A DNA stretch of 64,000 nucleotides from Ricordea florida (taxonomy: Eukaryota > Cnidaria > Anthozoa > Corallimorpharia > Ricordeidae). Position numbers and translations under genes: made by a program. The stretch's first letter is position 1. Every line of letters starts with the position of its first letter. Under the pieces are notes generated by a model, which worked only from the letters and a program-made list of their open reading frames with translations, was not told the origin of the DNA and made no database searches. The stretch covers positions 27,566,240 to 27,630,239 of the forward strand of contig OX453274.1 in NCBI GenBank assembly GCA_949710005.1, read 5' to 3'. Positions 11,755 to 24,600 of this stretch are shown here, one piece after another.

Positions 11755-12175
11755 GAAGTGCAACACTTTAAGGAAAACGTAGAAAAGAAAACAAAAATGT
11801 CAAAGAAAAGCACTAAGGTCTGGGTTACTGTTTGGACCGACATTTGCTGAAGAAAAAAAGTTACAGTCCAGATATTTAAGCTACGAAGCCAAGGAACTTG
11901 ACAAGAAGCTTCATTAGTTTTTCGCCGAGGTGAGAAAGAAGGATGGTTCAGACTACGAGCCAGACAACTTGCATCATGATGGCGTTCCGGGACCGACATT
12001 TAAAGGAAGCAGGCAGCAGCATTTCCATTGCCAAGGACAGAGAGTTTGTCAACAGTCGCAAAATACTCGAAGGGAAAGCTCGCTTCCTCCATGAACAGGG
12101 CTATGGCAAACGTTCCCGTGCGTCGAAAGCACTAACCAAAACTTCTTTGCCGTGTAGCATAAACAAAAAATAGCG
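11755..12175 (+). pseudogene. Decayed DUF3504/Crypton-like tyrosine-recombinase-type gene
   Basis: Read with frameshifts on the plus strand, the region gives QHFKENVEKK, KSTKVWVTVW, FFAEVRKKDGSDYEPDNLH, MMAFRDRHLKEAGSSISI, DREFVNSRKILEGKARFL and GYGKRSRASKALT in order. That order matches the core-binding region of the Crypton-derived DUF3504 family (QRICH1/ZMYM-like), abundant in marine invertebrates. Several frame changes and stops show it is dead. A fragment from the start of the same kind of protein lies at 57555-57733. The family assignment is from recognition of the motif order. Confidence 0.65.
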
Positions 12176-12616
12176 CGGTGTCTTCGTGGCATTGGGGATA
12201 AATACCGGCTCGTGATATTTCAGAACTCCTCAAATATCCCTCGCCGCGGTAGCTCGTGATATTTTGGTCAATTTTGAAATATTCTCGCGATATTTATCCG
12301 AAACACCCCTGGAAACCGTGCTATTTCTTATACAAATACGCAGTTGTTAAAAAATTGCCTTAATCCCGAGAGGGTGAATTCTTCTATTACTCTGACAAAT
12401 GTAATGGCAAAATGTATTTCAAATAAGACGACAGGCGCATAAAAAAATGAATTTTAAACCCTAATTTGTTTACCACTATCTATACCGAAGCAGACGAACT
12501 TTTTCGCTCGCACAATCGCGCACAACAGGTTTGCGCATAAACAAGTCGCATGACTCGAGCGCCAAAACTCCAAATTGAGGAGACCTGGGCCAGGCTGTAC
12601 TCCGTTGCCAGTCAAG

Positions 12617-15600
12617 ATGGCGTCTAATGGTAGCAGCGAAGTGGACCCCGAGGATGACAGCGGAGAAAACATATTAATTGCCGAAAAAACCGGTCGAGCT
12701 GCCGATTTTCCAGACTTCGCAATAATATGGTCATTTCTGGATAATTTTAGACACCTTTTGCATTTCCCAGCTTTATCCTTGGACGGTTTGGAGGATGGAT
12801 TTAACAGCCATTCGCGTGAAAACGGTAATTGAATACGATTTGTCGAGTCTCGTGAAGCTTTCTGGATTGCATTTTGCAGAACCTCAAGCCATATTCTATT
12901 GTTTGGATACCCGAAAGGAGCCCTTAGAGCAGTAGTGTTATCATTATGGTTCAGGATTTCGCCTTTTTTTTGGCTACGAAGTGGTTTACCGCTTTCGTGT
13001 ATGGGTCTTCAGCTTTTGTTTGCAGTGAACAAAGCGCTTTTTATTGCAGCTGCTCTGTTTCACTTGTCAGACTCAGGCAATTGTTTCGCCTTGTTTTTAT
13101 CTCAGTTCCTGATCGCGGGACAGTTTCCTTTTTTATCAATTTAGCTTATGGAAGGATGCCGACCCGAATAGACGTAACATGCCCCTAACGTGTGTTTGCG
13201 TTGAACTATAGCTAAAAAGATACTGCTTAATTATAAATCTCACCTTTCAGTATAACCGGGTTTACATTTCAACATATCACACGTGTGTCTTTTTTTAATA
13301 GTCATTGACGCCTACCAAATCGTAACACCTGTTCTGAGAAAGATAGGTCGGTCAATTTTATTACATTTTAGAGTTGCTTGAGTCTTTTATTGCTTCTCTT
13401 TCTCACCGATCAACGTTTACATTTCAACGGGTTTACATTTCAGATAATTATACCAGAGGTGTGTGGTGTTGATGTAGTCATAAATACCTAACAAAATTAA
13501 AAATCTGGTTCAAAGAATAGGTCTGCCCTTATATACTTTTTTTGACTGTTGGTTTTGATATTACTAATCAGAATAGCCTCCTGGAGGACCTTTGTGGTCA
13601 TCTCCCCGTTATCAGTTCTGTATGATCACTTCTTCTTGACCTGATGTAAGACACCACATGTATCTTGTCACAAATCTTTTTATAAATCTTGATTTAAATA
13701 AATCTTTATATCTACAGGTAATGCTAGTCCTTTGTGGGTCCCCTGTCATTAATCCTTTTTGTAGTGTCATTCTCTCTTTGCTGGGTCTAAGGGACTAACA
13801 TCTTACAAGTCAATAAATATAATTTATATATACTTTGTTTTTCATACATGTATCCAGATCTGTTAGCAGTATAGGCTGTCAAGGCCATCTTTCATTAGTC
13901 TCTTCTGTAATATCACTGGTTCTTCACTGGGTCTGAGAGACTAGTTTGTACAACCAAAGCAAGTCTTTTAATACCTTTCTTTTATATCTGCAGGCAATGT
14001 AAAGCTTTCTAGGTCATCTCGGATTACTCCTTTCTATGTCACTGCATTTTCACTGAATCCGAGAGGCTGGCTTGTATAATGTAACCAGTCTATTAATAGC
14101 TTGTTTGTTAATATCTGCAGGCAGTGTTGAGACAGTTGAAGAACTGTTCAAGAAACTGTTGAGGAGACTTGGAGTATCTGTGAATCCAGAGAAATGGGAA
14201 AAGTCATTGTTAAAGGTTTAATAGCGTAGCTTTTTCTCAGAATCGTCTGAATGTTGTTTGCAGTCTTCAATATTCACTGTACTGTAGTCTCCTTGTTGGG
14301 TGGGTTTCATGTTCTACTATGATGGACCCTAACGCCTTTTCTTTAAAATGTTCTGTTTCTCATCTTCTGACTGACTTAAAAAAAGCTGATGAATAACTTC
14401 TATTACCCTGGGGATGGCCCCCTTCTATTGTGACCTTTCAATTACAGGCAACTTGTTAATCTTGACCAGGGCTGGAAATAACGGCCGGTTAACGGACAAT
14501 GTCCGGCCTGATTGGGGATTTGACCGGTCAAACGTTGGCCTTGCCGGTCAAGTTGACCGGTCACACTCGATCATATTGAAATGAACTAAAGTTTCTATGC
14601 TGTTGTTTACTACCGGTATACACCTCGCTATATTGCGGAACTTTGATCTAAAAAAATGAAGTAGAACTGAACTGAATTAAACTGTTGGGCATGGGGTTCG
14701 CGAACTTCCGGTCTCAAATTAAAAATATAAAACACGCAATTCCGCAATTTAGGCGTTTTTCGTAACATACGCCTACAGCATGTATATGCTATTAGTCATT
14801 ACCACGGGAAGTTTCACGCTTACACGTGTGTATTACGTAGCGTTATTTTGTGTATATATATGCTATCCTAAGTTGTAACATTCATTCCCTGAAGAAGTCT
14901 GCATTTGAGATGAAACGCGTCGGAATTAAAACTGATAGTTACAACTACAAAGTTCTCCTTTGTGCTGCTCACTAGTCCTCGTTAAAAAAAATGATATAAT
15001 TTAGGGGAAAATTACATGTTATATTTGTCCGGCCAGAAACGAGGCATGTCCGAGCTAAAATGTATTTGGCCGGTCATCTTGACCGGTGAATGTCCGAAAA
15101 TTATTTCCAGCCCTGTTGACTGTACATACTGTATGGTACCAGAAACCCATAAGACTTGAAACTTGTAACCTGTGTTCATAGCTTGTCCAGATTCAATATT
15201 TTCCTAGTACCATATCTGGAAACTGTTTTCCCCAGTCTTTGAGTTTGTTTGCACTGTGTCACTTTCATGGCATGTTGTAAACAACTTGCATTTACAACAA
15301 TTAAATGTCCGCCATGTTTTGAGTAGAGGCATGTATTTCTCAGTAAATACATCGTACTAATGATGCCAGTTTGATTGGTTAATTAGGTTTCTATTGTTTT
15401 TCAAATATGGTACTTGGTAGATTGAAAGTGAGCAAGCTGTGGTTTAAGATATTCAGGGGCATTTACATGTTTCAAGTCTTTCTGATGGTACTTATAGTTC
15501 TAAACATATTCAAGTTAAGAAATAATTCGGTAGTGTAGAGAATAATGAGAATTGTTTGATTATGTCTAATTACCTTAACTTGTTCCTAAATGTATTTTTA

Positions 15601-18600
15601 GGTTGCAAAAGAACAGAACTTGGACTGTGCGTGGGATTTAGAGCAGTTTGGTTACGAGGAGTTAAAAGTTTCATCTAAATTAGAACTTTTTAAGGTCAGA
15701 AGGAAACCTAATCTGTTCTTAAATTATCTCAAAGGCACTTCAGTTAGTTTAAGCAAGTACATGACTGTATAGACAAAGTAGATAAGTTTGTTTTCTTATG
15801 CAGTTTTAACCCCTCCAGTGCCAAGATCTAAGAAGTAAATTTTGTAATTGAGTACATATAGTTTACACAGTCTGCCTTGTATGTTACTTTGGAGGATTTT
15901 ACTATCAGACCACTTCTGCACCCTAGAGTTGATAATGCTTTCAATTCTCATCAGCTGTTTTCTTGACATTGTAGAGATGTTGTAAGGGGAAGTTGTGTAT
16001 TGCTCACTTCTGTGAGTGAAAGGATTAAAACTACCACAGGAACAATGTAAAAATGTATCTGTTTAATGATAAGGCAGTCTACAAATAACCTTTATTCATT
16101 GTATGAAAACTTGGTTGTTGAAAGACTCATTTGACTTTTCTACATCATTAGCTGTGAGCCTGCATTCCTATTGATCATGAGTCAAGCACAAATCACAGCT
16201 GACATAAATGATAACAATCAGTTCATTCTAGTGATAAAATATGATATTATCTTTATCATCAGCTCCTTTTAGAGTGCCAATTTGACCAAAATGAGAAATT
16301 GAAGAGTTCTATTAACAAGGGCTATGAGGCTGATGAATTGCGCATGGAACCTATTGGGCGAGACTTAGATGGATATATTTATTGGTACCATGAGGTGAGA
16401 AAGGAAACATTTTTTATCACTGATACTTTCAAATTTCCTTTCATGGTTGATTTCAGTGCCGTAAAGTACCAGTAGATAGTAAAAGTTATGAATGGTTGTT
16501 ATGCTTGCATCAAGCAACAATACAACACAGACATATCTTATTGTTGAAATCAAGGACATAATTAAATCAATGAGTAATCAATAGGTAATTGATGGTTTAT
16601 CAGTTGATTAGCCATTGATTACATCCGATAATCAATGCGTAATCCATAAGATTGGTAATCGATAGGCTCCAAAATTTTGTTCATTGATTACCTAATGAGC
16701 AGTTGATGACCAATTGATTATCAATAGATAATTGATGGATAATCACTGGCGTCATTCATTCGTCATTGAATAATCAATTTAATTGATGAGTTATCGATAG
16801 ACTACAAATTTTTTGTCATCAATTACCCATTTATTATTGCTAATAATAAGTGACTAATCAGTTGAATACTGATCCATTACTCATTGATGTCATTGATCTG
16901 GAGTATAGTGAACTTAAGGTGCAAGTCCACTCTCTCTAAATCAAACAAATTTCTGCGGGCAAAGCTGGTATTTATCGATCTGCAATTTATCTTATTTTGA
17001 TGCTAGAGTTTGTATTACTGAGTCAGTTATTATGTGATTTGCAACCACAGGATGAATCAAATGGAATCCGACTCTACTGCACTGAAGAAGATGAAGTAAA
17101 CTGCGAGTCCTGGAGATTAGTGGCTGGGTAAAAGAATAAGCTTTGTCTTTCAGTTTTGTCTTTTGTCCTTTTTTATGTCTGTGTGTTTTTTTTTGGTCGT
17201 CTTTTCTTTGATATCTTGGACAGAAGACTCATGAGAGTCAACTGAGTTTGACAGAGAAAATATCATTGTCTGGAATGTATGTTTATGAGTTGAGGCTTGA
17301 TACATGTATTTTGTCAAAGTTTTATTCCAATTGACAAAATCACAACATTTTGAGATTTGCGAGGAATATACAGCAGAGGTTGAGGGCCACTTGAGCATGT
17401 ACAGTATTGAAGCAAATTCAGGTGTGGCCAAGCAAAGACAAAACGGTGACCTAAGTTGGTGAAAGGTTAAAATGTTTGCCTTACAATATATGTACATGTA
17501 TCTTTAAAAAAGTGGAAATGGCACCTTTTAATTAATCATCCTTGCTTTTGCGTCTGCTTTGCTTGACTTTAATGCTGATTTCATTTGAGTTGATGCTGCC
17601 ATTCCGTGTCCGGTTAGAAAGCACTTGCTACTTTAAACTCTGCACAGATAAGAACATCATTGTTTTACGGCCTGATGTTACCTCTTTATTCTTTCCAGTG
17701 TATTTAATTGTGTGTAAATGCTATTTATGATTTGAATAAAGCATTGAGTTGATTATTCCAATTTGGTATTAATGTTTTTTTCCTTTATTTGTTTCCCAGG
17801 GTGACTGATGAGCTAGCAGCTGTAGTTGATTACCTTGAGTCTAAATCGCAAGTGAACCCCAAGGAAATTGCATTACAAAAAAGGGAAGAGATGAAGAAGA
17901 AAGGGGACATCAAAAATCCTGGAAAGAAAAAAGGGAAAAAGGGTAGGTTTTTCATGGCTCATCATAAAAATATAAGCTACATGTATGCAAAGTTATCATA
18001 ATGGTAGGACTGTTTGTGTCTCTTTCCGCAGTCTCTTTGCTTGTACTATAATTGGGATGTTTCAACTGCTTACTGCTTGTCTTTTTCATTGCCAAAGTAG
18101 ACTAACAGTAATGTGGCCATGTCATGACAGAGACAAACCATAAAGTTTATGTCATCATTGTGCATTGGCCATAATAAATGCCAATCTTTATGTTCAAAAG
18201 TCACATTTCAATATCAGTGAAAGGTTTGTTGGAATTAGTTTACCTTTCCATAAGTGAAATCAAACTTCACGGTCTTCATAATGTACGCTGTATTACAATT
18301 TCATTCATGTCTTTTTTGTAGCAAAAAAGAAGGGTTCATCTCAGGAAGATGATTATGATGATGACAACCCTTGTGCAAGATGTTTCTCCAATGTTAGACC
18401 TGATTCTGTAAGTTCAAGCTCAAGTCTTTCACTAACCCATTCTGTCATTGATTATGGCCTGTAAAATGTTCCTAAAATGTACTTCATTGGTGCATAAACT
18501 GTATTTGATATGTGCACAGTAATGTAATCTTGTAATATTACAATTCTGAATTACAGGTACATTGTGTAAAGTATCCAATACATGATTTATTGATGGGTTA

Positions 18601-21600
18601 GTGTTTGTATCTATCATGAATTTAACTTTATAATAGCCAGAAACAGAACTCAATACCAGAGCTTGACCAAAGTCCCGTTCAGTTGTCTGTTATGAATGGG
18701 ATTTGCTGTCAGATGAGTACATGATTTTGGTACAATGCCCATCAGGCAGACCAGCCAATCTGCATAGTCTGTCAGTAATTCTTGTTAGCCAACAATATAC
18801 TCAGTGAAACACTGCCTGGCTTGTGGTTTCTCTGTAGTGTCAATTTTGAGATAATTTTGAGGAAATACACAGAGTGTAAAGATTCCAGTATAGCAATTCC
18901 ATTCTTGTTTTTCTTTATTGCAGATTCTCTTGTGTGACAAATGTGATGCAGCCTATCACACAGCTTGCCTTCGTCCCCCTCTGCTAACTGTTCCCCAGGG
19001 AGACTGGTACTGTCCCTTCTGTCAACAGGTTAGGAATTGGTTTGTTATAATTATGTTTTTACTAAACAGTATTTTGACTATTTAGGTCCCAGTAGTGGTA
19101 AGCTTCAATTTCCCCCACAGGTACAATATTGTCATAGTTGAAAAAAAGAAAATTAAGCTGCATGAGTGTGTTGCAAGCAACTCAATTTGCTCTTGGCTCT
19201 GCCTGAAGCAGTTAGTATGTTTCTCTGGTGCTCTCCAAACTTCCTACCCTAGTATACTCAATCAGGTGTCCCTTTGATAGACAGTTAACCATATTCAGTG
19301 TAATGTATAATTATGTTGAAGAGCACATTACATGTACACTAGATTTTAGCTTCGCAAATTTTTGCCATACAGTGTAGTTTAAGCCTTTTTATTTGTGGGT
19401 CAAACCATGCTGTGTGAGCATTCTTTGGAAAGTTACTGAACAGTACTACATTGTGGTCCTTCTTGGTTTACATGTACTATGCAGTATGGTTTTAACGTTT
19501 TCATCTGTGGATTAAGACATGCAGTGTGACCATTCCTTGGAAATCTACTGAACAGTACTGTACTGTGGTACTGTTTGTTTTACTATACAATGTGGCTCTA
19601 ATTTTCTCATTTGTAGATCAAACCATGCAGTGTAACCATTCTATGGAAAGCAACTAAACAGTACTGTACTGTGATACTTTTTGTTTAACTATACAGTGTG
19701 GTTCTAACTTGTTCATCTGTGGATCAAACCATGCAGTGCGACCATACTTTGGAAATCAACTGAACTGTACTGTACTATGGTACGGTTTGTATTACTACAC
19801 AGCGTGGTTGTAACTTTTTCATCTGTGGATCAAACCACGCAGTGTGACCATTCTTTGTAAAGCTACTAAACAGTACTGTCCTGTGGTATTGTTTTAGTAT
19901 ACAATGTGGTTCTAACTTGTTCATCCGTGGATCAAATCATGCGGTGTGATTACTCTTTGAAAAGTTACTGAACAGTACTGTACTTTGGTACTGTTTGTTT
20001 TACTGTATCTCACGGTGCTAAGTTTTTGTACCACCGGATAACTAGTAATGTGTATTTTCAGTTGGCCTTGTTGGAGATATTAAGAGAGAAGACGTCCCGT
20101 CTAGCTGCGCGTATGAGATTGCGACAAAGGCAAGCCAAAAGGTGACACAAGTTTTCAGTAAAGTAATTCTTCAATTTGTACTGTGCATTTGCCTTACTTA
20201 AAGTACTGGGGCCGTTTGTTCGAAGGCCGATTAGCTCTAATCCAGGGTTAAATTTTTACCCGGGTTTCTTTTCCTCTTGTTTAAAAGCATTTTGTCCGAT
20301 AACTTTCTCTGTTTTTTCAGAGCATACAATCATCAAATTGTATTCAAAAAGAATTATACTGAATGTGCTTTTTAAGCTCTCATATCTGCATTTGAATTTC
20401 GCACTAACCGTCGGTTACCTTAACCCTGCTTCGAACAACCCGGCCCTGAATAATGTAATCTTGCTCTGAGAGTGAGCTCAACATCAAAAGGTATTCTTAC
20501 AGAATGTTTAAAATAGTCCAAAAAGACAGTAGTTGGAAAGTATTTTTGAAACCCGTGGATCTAGTTTTGCAAACGGCAGAATAGTTTTGCGCTGACTATC
20601 TGCTGCTTTTAAACATGTAACTTAATGACGACTCAAGTCCATCCATTCCAAGCTATTTAATCATCAGAGCATTTTTATCCACCCTCCTATCTACCGCTAA
20701 TATCTCTAAGCCCTTATTAGTATAATTGTTGTTAGGAATTAATTAGTAGTATCAAAGAAAAAGGAAAAAATATATTCAGCATTTTAAGATGGTCTACAAA
20801 TGTCGCAAGGAGGGTGAAGCAATTCCTCCTGGGCCGATAGTAAAAGTACGTCGGTGTAAGTCCTGGGAAGTTTTTCTTTTTTCTTTTTTTTTTTTTTCAC
20901 TGTTATTTTCCTAGTGTGTATTGTTTTGTCTCCTTTGTTTTCTTTGTTCTACGTCATTCGTGAACATGACAGGTTTTTACACCAAGGATGAGGCAAAAAT
21001 TGTTACATGCCAAAAGTTCAGGCAATATGAAATGCAGGTCTTGCTGTTGTTAACATGTTGTATTCTTGCAACATGTGTTACACTCACAAACATGATGCCT
21101 CGCCCTATCCAGATTTGTATAAGGGTAGCGGGAAAATATCTGGATAAAGTAGAATGGATGGTGGTAAAGAGACAATGAGACGACGTCCACAAAAGTCATT
21201 AAATTTGAGGCAACGCGATTCAGAGGTCAGGGACCCTGGAGGTTGCACTCAGGTGATGGTATCGTGTTGCTTCCTAAGACAAGAAACTTCAACCCACGCG
21301 GTATTTCCCACCCAAGTTTATAAATGAGATCTTGAGATAACACATACATTGTTGATGGAAACCCTTGGATGGTCCCATTCCGGGGCGAGTAACCATATTG
21401 CTTGATACTTCATGTTACAGAAAATGAGATTAGCTCAGGCTCTTGGGCCTCCTGTGGTACTTGTGCTCCTTTGTTTTTTTACCAATTCTATTACTGAACA
21501 AACTGAGAAAAACAATATAAAGCGTTTGAACAAAGGGAGAGCAGATAAGGATTTTATAGAAAAGTAGTGATTTGCCTACAAGTTCTCTCAATGATATCAA

Positions 21601-24600
21601 TATTTGGCATTGCACGCTTAAGATAAGGCTATAAGGGAATTATCACTTTTGATGAAAAGTGTTGTTTTTCCGATGCATTCTCCTTCTTGACACTGTAAGA
21701 TATAAATTGGGACCACTTAAGGAGAATTTGTATCTCGAGAATAGGACTTAAAGGGTCTATGATTTGTCCATTCACCTCTTGGTCACCTCTTGAAAGGCAG
21801 CATTCACTGTTACAACAAATTGCAACAGATCAGGCAGTATGAATTGGGAGTCGTCTGCCATTGAAGTTCTTAACTACTGTAGTTTCTTGGTTATAAGGCG
21901 CACTCGGTTATAAGGTGCATCCCTAACTTCAATATCGTTTCAGGGTTAAATCAGAAACTTGAAATTTTACCAAAACACTCGGTTATCAGGCCCATCCTAA
22001 ACTAAAGGTAAATTTTTCTTCAAAATCGCTTTAATGAAAACAAAACGTTATTGAATTCTCTTATTAGCGTCTTTCGCGGTTGGAACAAAAGGAAAAGTGT
22101 ACACATTCGTAAACAAGTAAAGTCACACGTCTTGGTGATACACAAGTCAGAACGCACACGAAACAAACTAATCGAGCCGTTTTTCAGTTTACAAACATCA
22201 CCTACGCGGTTGAAAATAAGGTTGCTCAACAGCTCTCCGAGAGCATTCGCCAGTTGAAAAATGTATATTCCAAAATTATTTTCCTGCTCGCGAATGTGGA
22301 ATTTCAAATTAGAAACTACGGTAATTACATTAAACAGAAATAATAGTAATAATAATGTTAATAATAAGTAAATAAATAAATAAAATAGAAAATAATATTT
22401 CAGTGTGTTTTATGATTTGAGAAGTCGTATATATTTTTAAGACTTTAAACCAAAAAAATGATAAAACCATTTTGTCGTGCAAGCATGAGTGATTTATTTC
22501 CTTGAACGAGAGGTTGATGATTTTAAATGGAAGTGTGGCAAACGACAAGGATGCTGTTGTTTTCTTTGTGGTTACTAACTCTATGATGTTATTTGAAAAT
22601 ATAAAGCTTACTTTTGGTCGCATGAACACATCGGGCTTATCACATCGATCTCGCTATGCAAGGATAAAATTATGGCTATGTGGAGAATGAAATAAACTTT
22701 ATTTCAGGGGAATACAGCTTTAAAGTTAACGCCAGTTCACGAACGTCGAGACACCAGAACTAACTTGAAATGAAAAAAGAACACCTTGTGCTTAAAACGA
22801 TAGCCAGTATGCTTGCCCCTTTCCTACTTCACTTCCCTCTGCTCAAGTTCCATTATTTCGACTTGGTAAGCGGTACCAATGAGAGGGGAAGTCACTTCAT
22901 ATGTTTGCAGTTGTTAGCACTGAAATTAAGAGGACTGCTCGATGTGCTCCATGATCCTCTTTGTTCTTCAGAAAATTTTTCAGCTGTTGGCGTGATTCCC
23001 GGATTTGCCTTTGTTTCTTCTGCGCGCGGGTATTGTTCCCAGCTGTCGGCACAGTAGTCAACGACGTGACGACTGTTTCATAGGCTGGAACTGCTCTGTG
23101 CCTGACGCTGGGCGCATGAATCACCATTGCAGTAGAGTGATCATGTGTGGCAGAGCGTCGGCAGTGTTGCTTGATCATGATGGAGACAAGCGGTCGTAGC
23201 TGTTACTCGATCCTGTGGCGTACTTATGGTACACGTATCGTTGCGTTCTAGACTGTATTCACCCCAAAATAAGTCCTTTTGTTAAAACTAACAGACTCGT
23301 TGTGTGATGCATCGTAATGAACATTTCTTGTACTGACATGCCTTCGGTGAATGTGTTCCGTTTATGCTTGTACGCATGCGCAGTAGTAATTTGCTGATTA
23401 TTCATTCTTTTTGGTTATTTTCAGGTTAGGTTTTGCTGGAATTGATTTGAATAACATATTAGAGGTACGTTCTACAATATGATTGCATTTGATGTTGGCT
23501 TCAGCTGTGATATGCAGTTCAATGAGAACGTTAAAGTCTGGACAAAACGTGTTGTGACCATTTTTTGGAAAGTTACTGGACAGTACTTTACTGAGGTGCT
23601 GTTTGTTTTACTATACAGTCTGGTTCTAACGTTTTCATGTGTGGATCAAACCATTCAGTGTGACCATTCTTTGGAAAGCCACTAAGCAGTACTATACTGT
23701 GGTACTGTTTGTTTTACTGTACAGTGTGGTTCTAACGTTTTCATCTGTGGATCAAACCATGCAGTGTGACCATTCTTTGGAAAGCCACTAAGCAGTGCTA
23801 TACTGTGGTACTGTTTGTTTTACTGTACAGTGTGGTTCTAACGTTTTCATCTGTGGATCAAACCATTCAGTGTGACCATTCTTTGGAAAGCCACTAAGCA
23901 GTACTGTACTGTGGTACTGTTTGTTTTACTGTACAGTGTGGTTCTAACGTTTTCATCTGTGGATCAAACCATTCAGTGTGACCATTCTTTGGAAAGCCAC
24001 TAAGCAGTACTGTACTGTGGTACTGTTTGTTTTACTATGCAGTGTGGTTAACATTTAAACCCTGAGACAAACCCTATAATTTCACCATAAGTACTGAAGG
24101 TACTGAACAGTCCCACTGTGGTGCTGGGTGTTCCACGTTAAGATAAGAGAAAAGTTGATGTTTCGAGCCCTAGCCCCTCATAAGAGCGAATTAGACCATT
24201 AGCTCAAACCACATCTTATTCTATGGTGATACCATGTCAAATCGCTTAATGAACCCATTTTTCATTTTTCTGCTTTCTCAGCTGTGTTAATTTTTACCGC
24301 CTTGTAGAGTTAAGTTATATTTGTTTGTTTGCACTGAACTTCTACTGTTCTTCTTTTACCAGCACTCAGACGACGATGACGAGTTGGGAATCAGACGTTC
24401 CGGCCGCTCGAGGAAAACGGTCGACTACACGTTTAAAGAATTCGAGGATGACATAACGTCCGCGGTGGAGAACGACAGAAAAAGATTCGTTGGTCAGGAG
24501 GAAGTAAACGGAGACGACCACTTGATGTATTCCAAACCCGCGTTTGAATCTGGAAGGTTTTTTGCGGCAAGCAAACGAGGAACCCGTCGGTCACGCAGGC

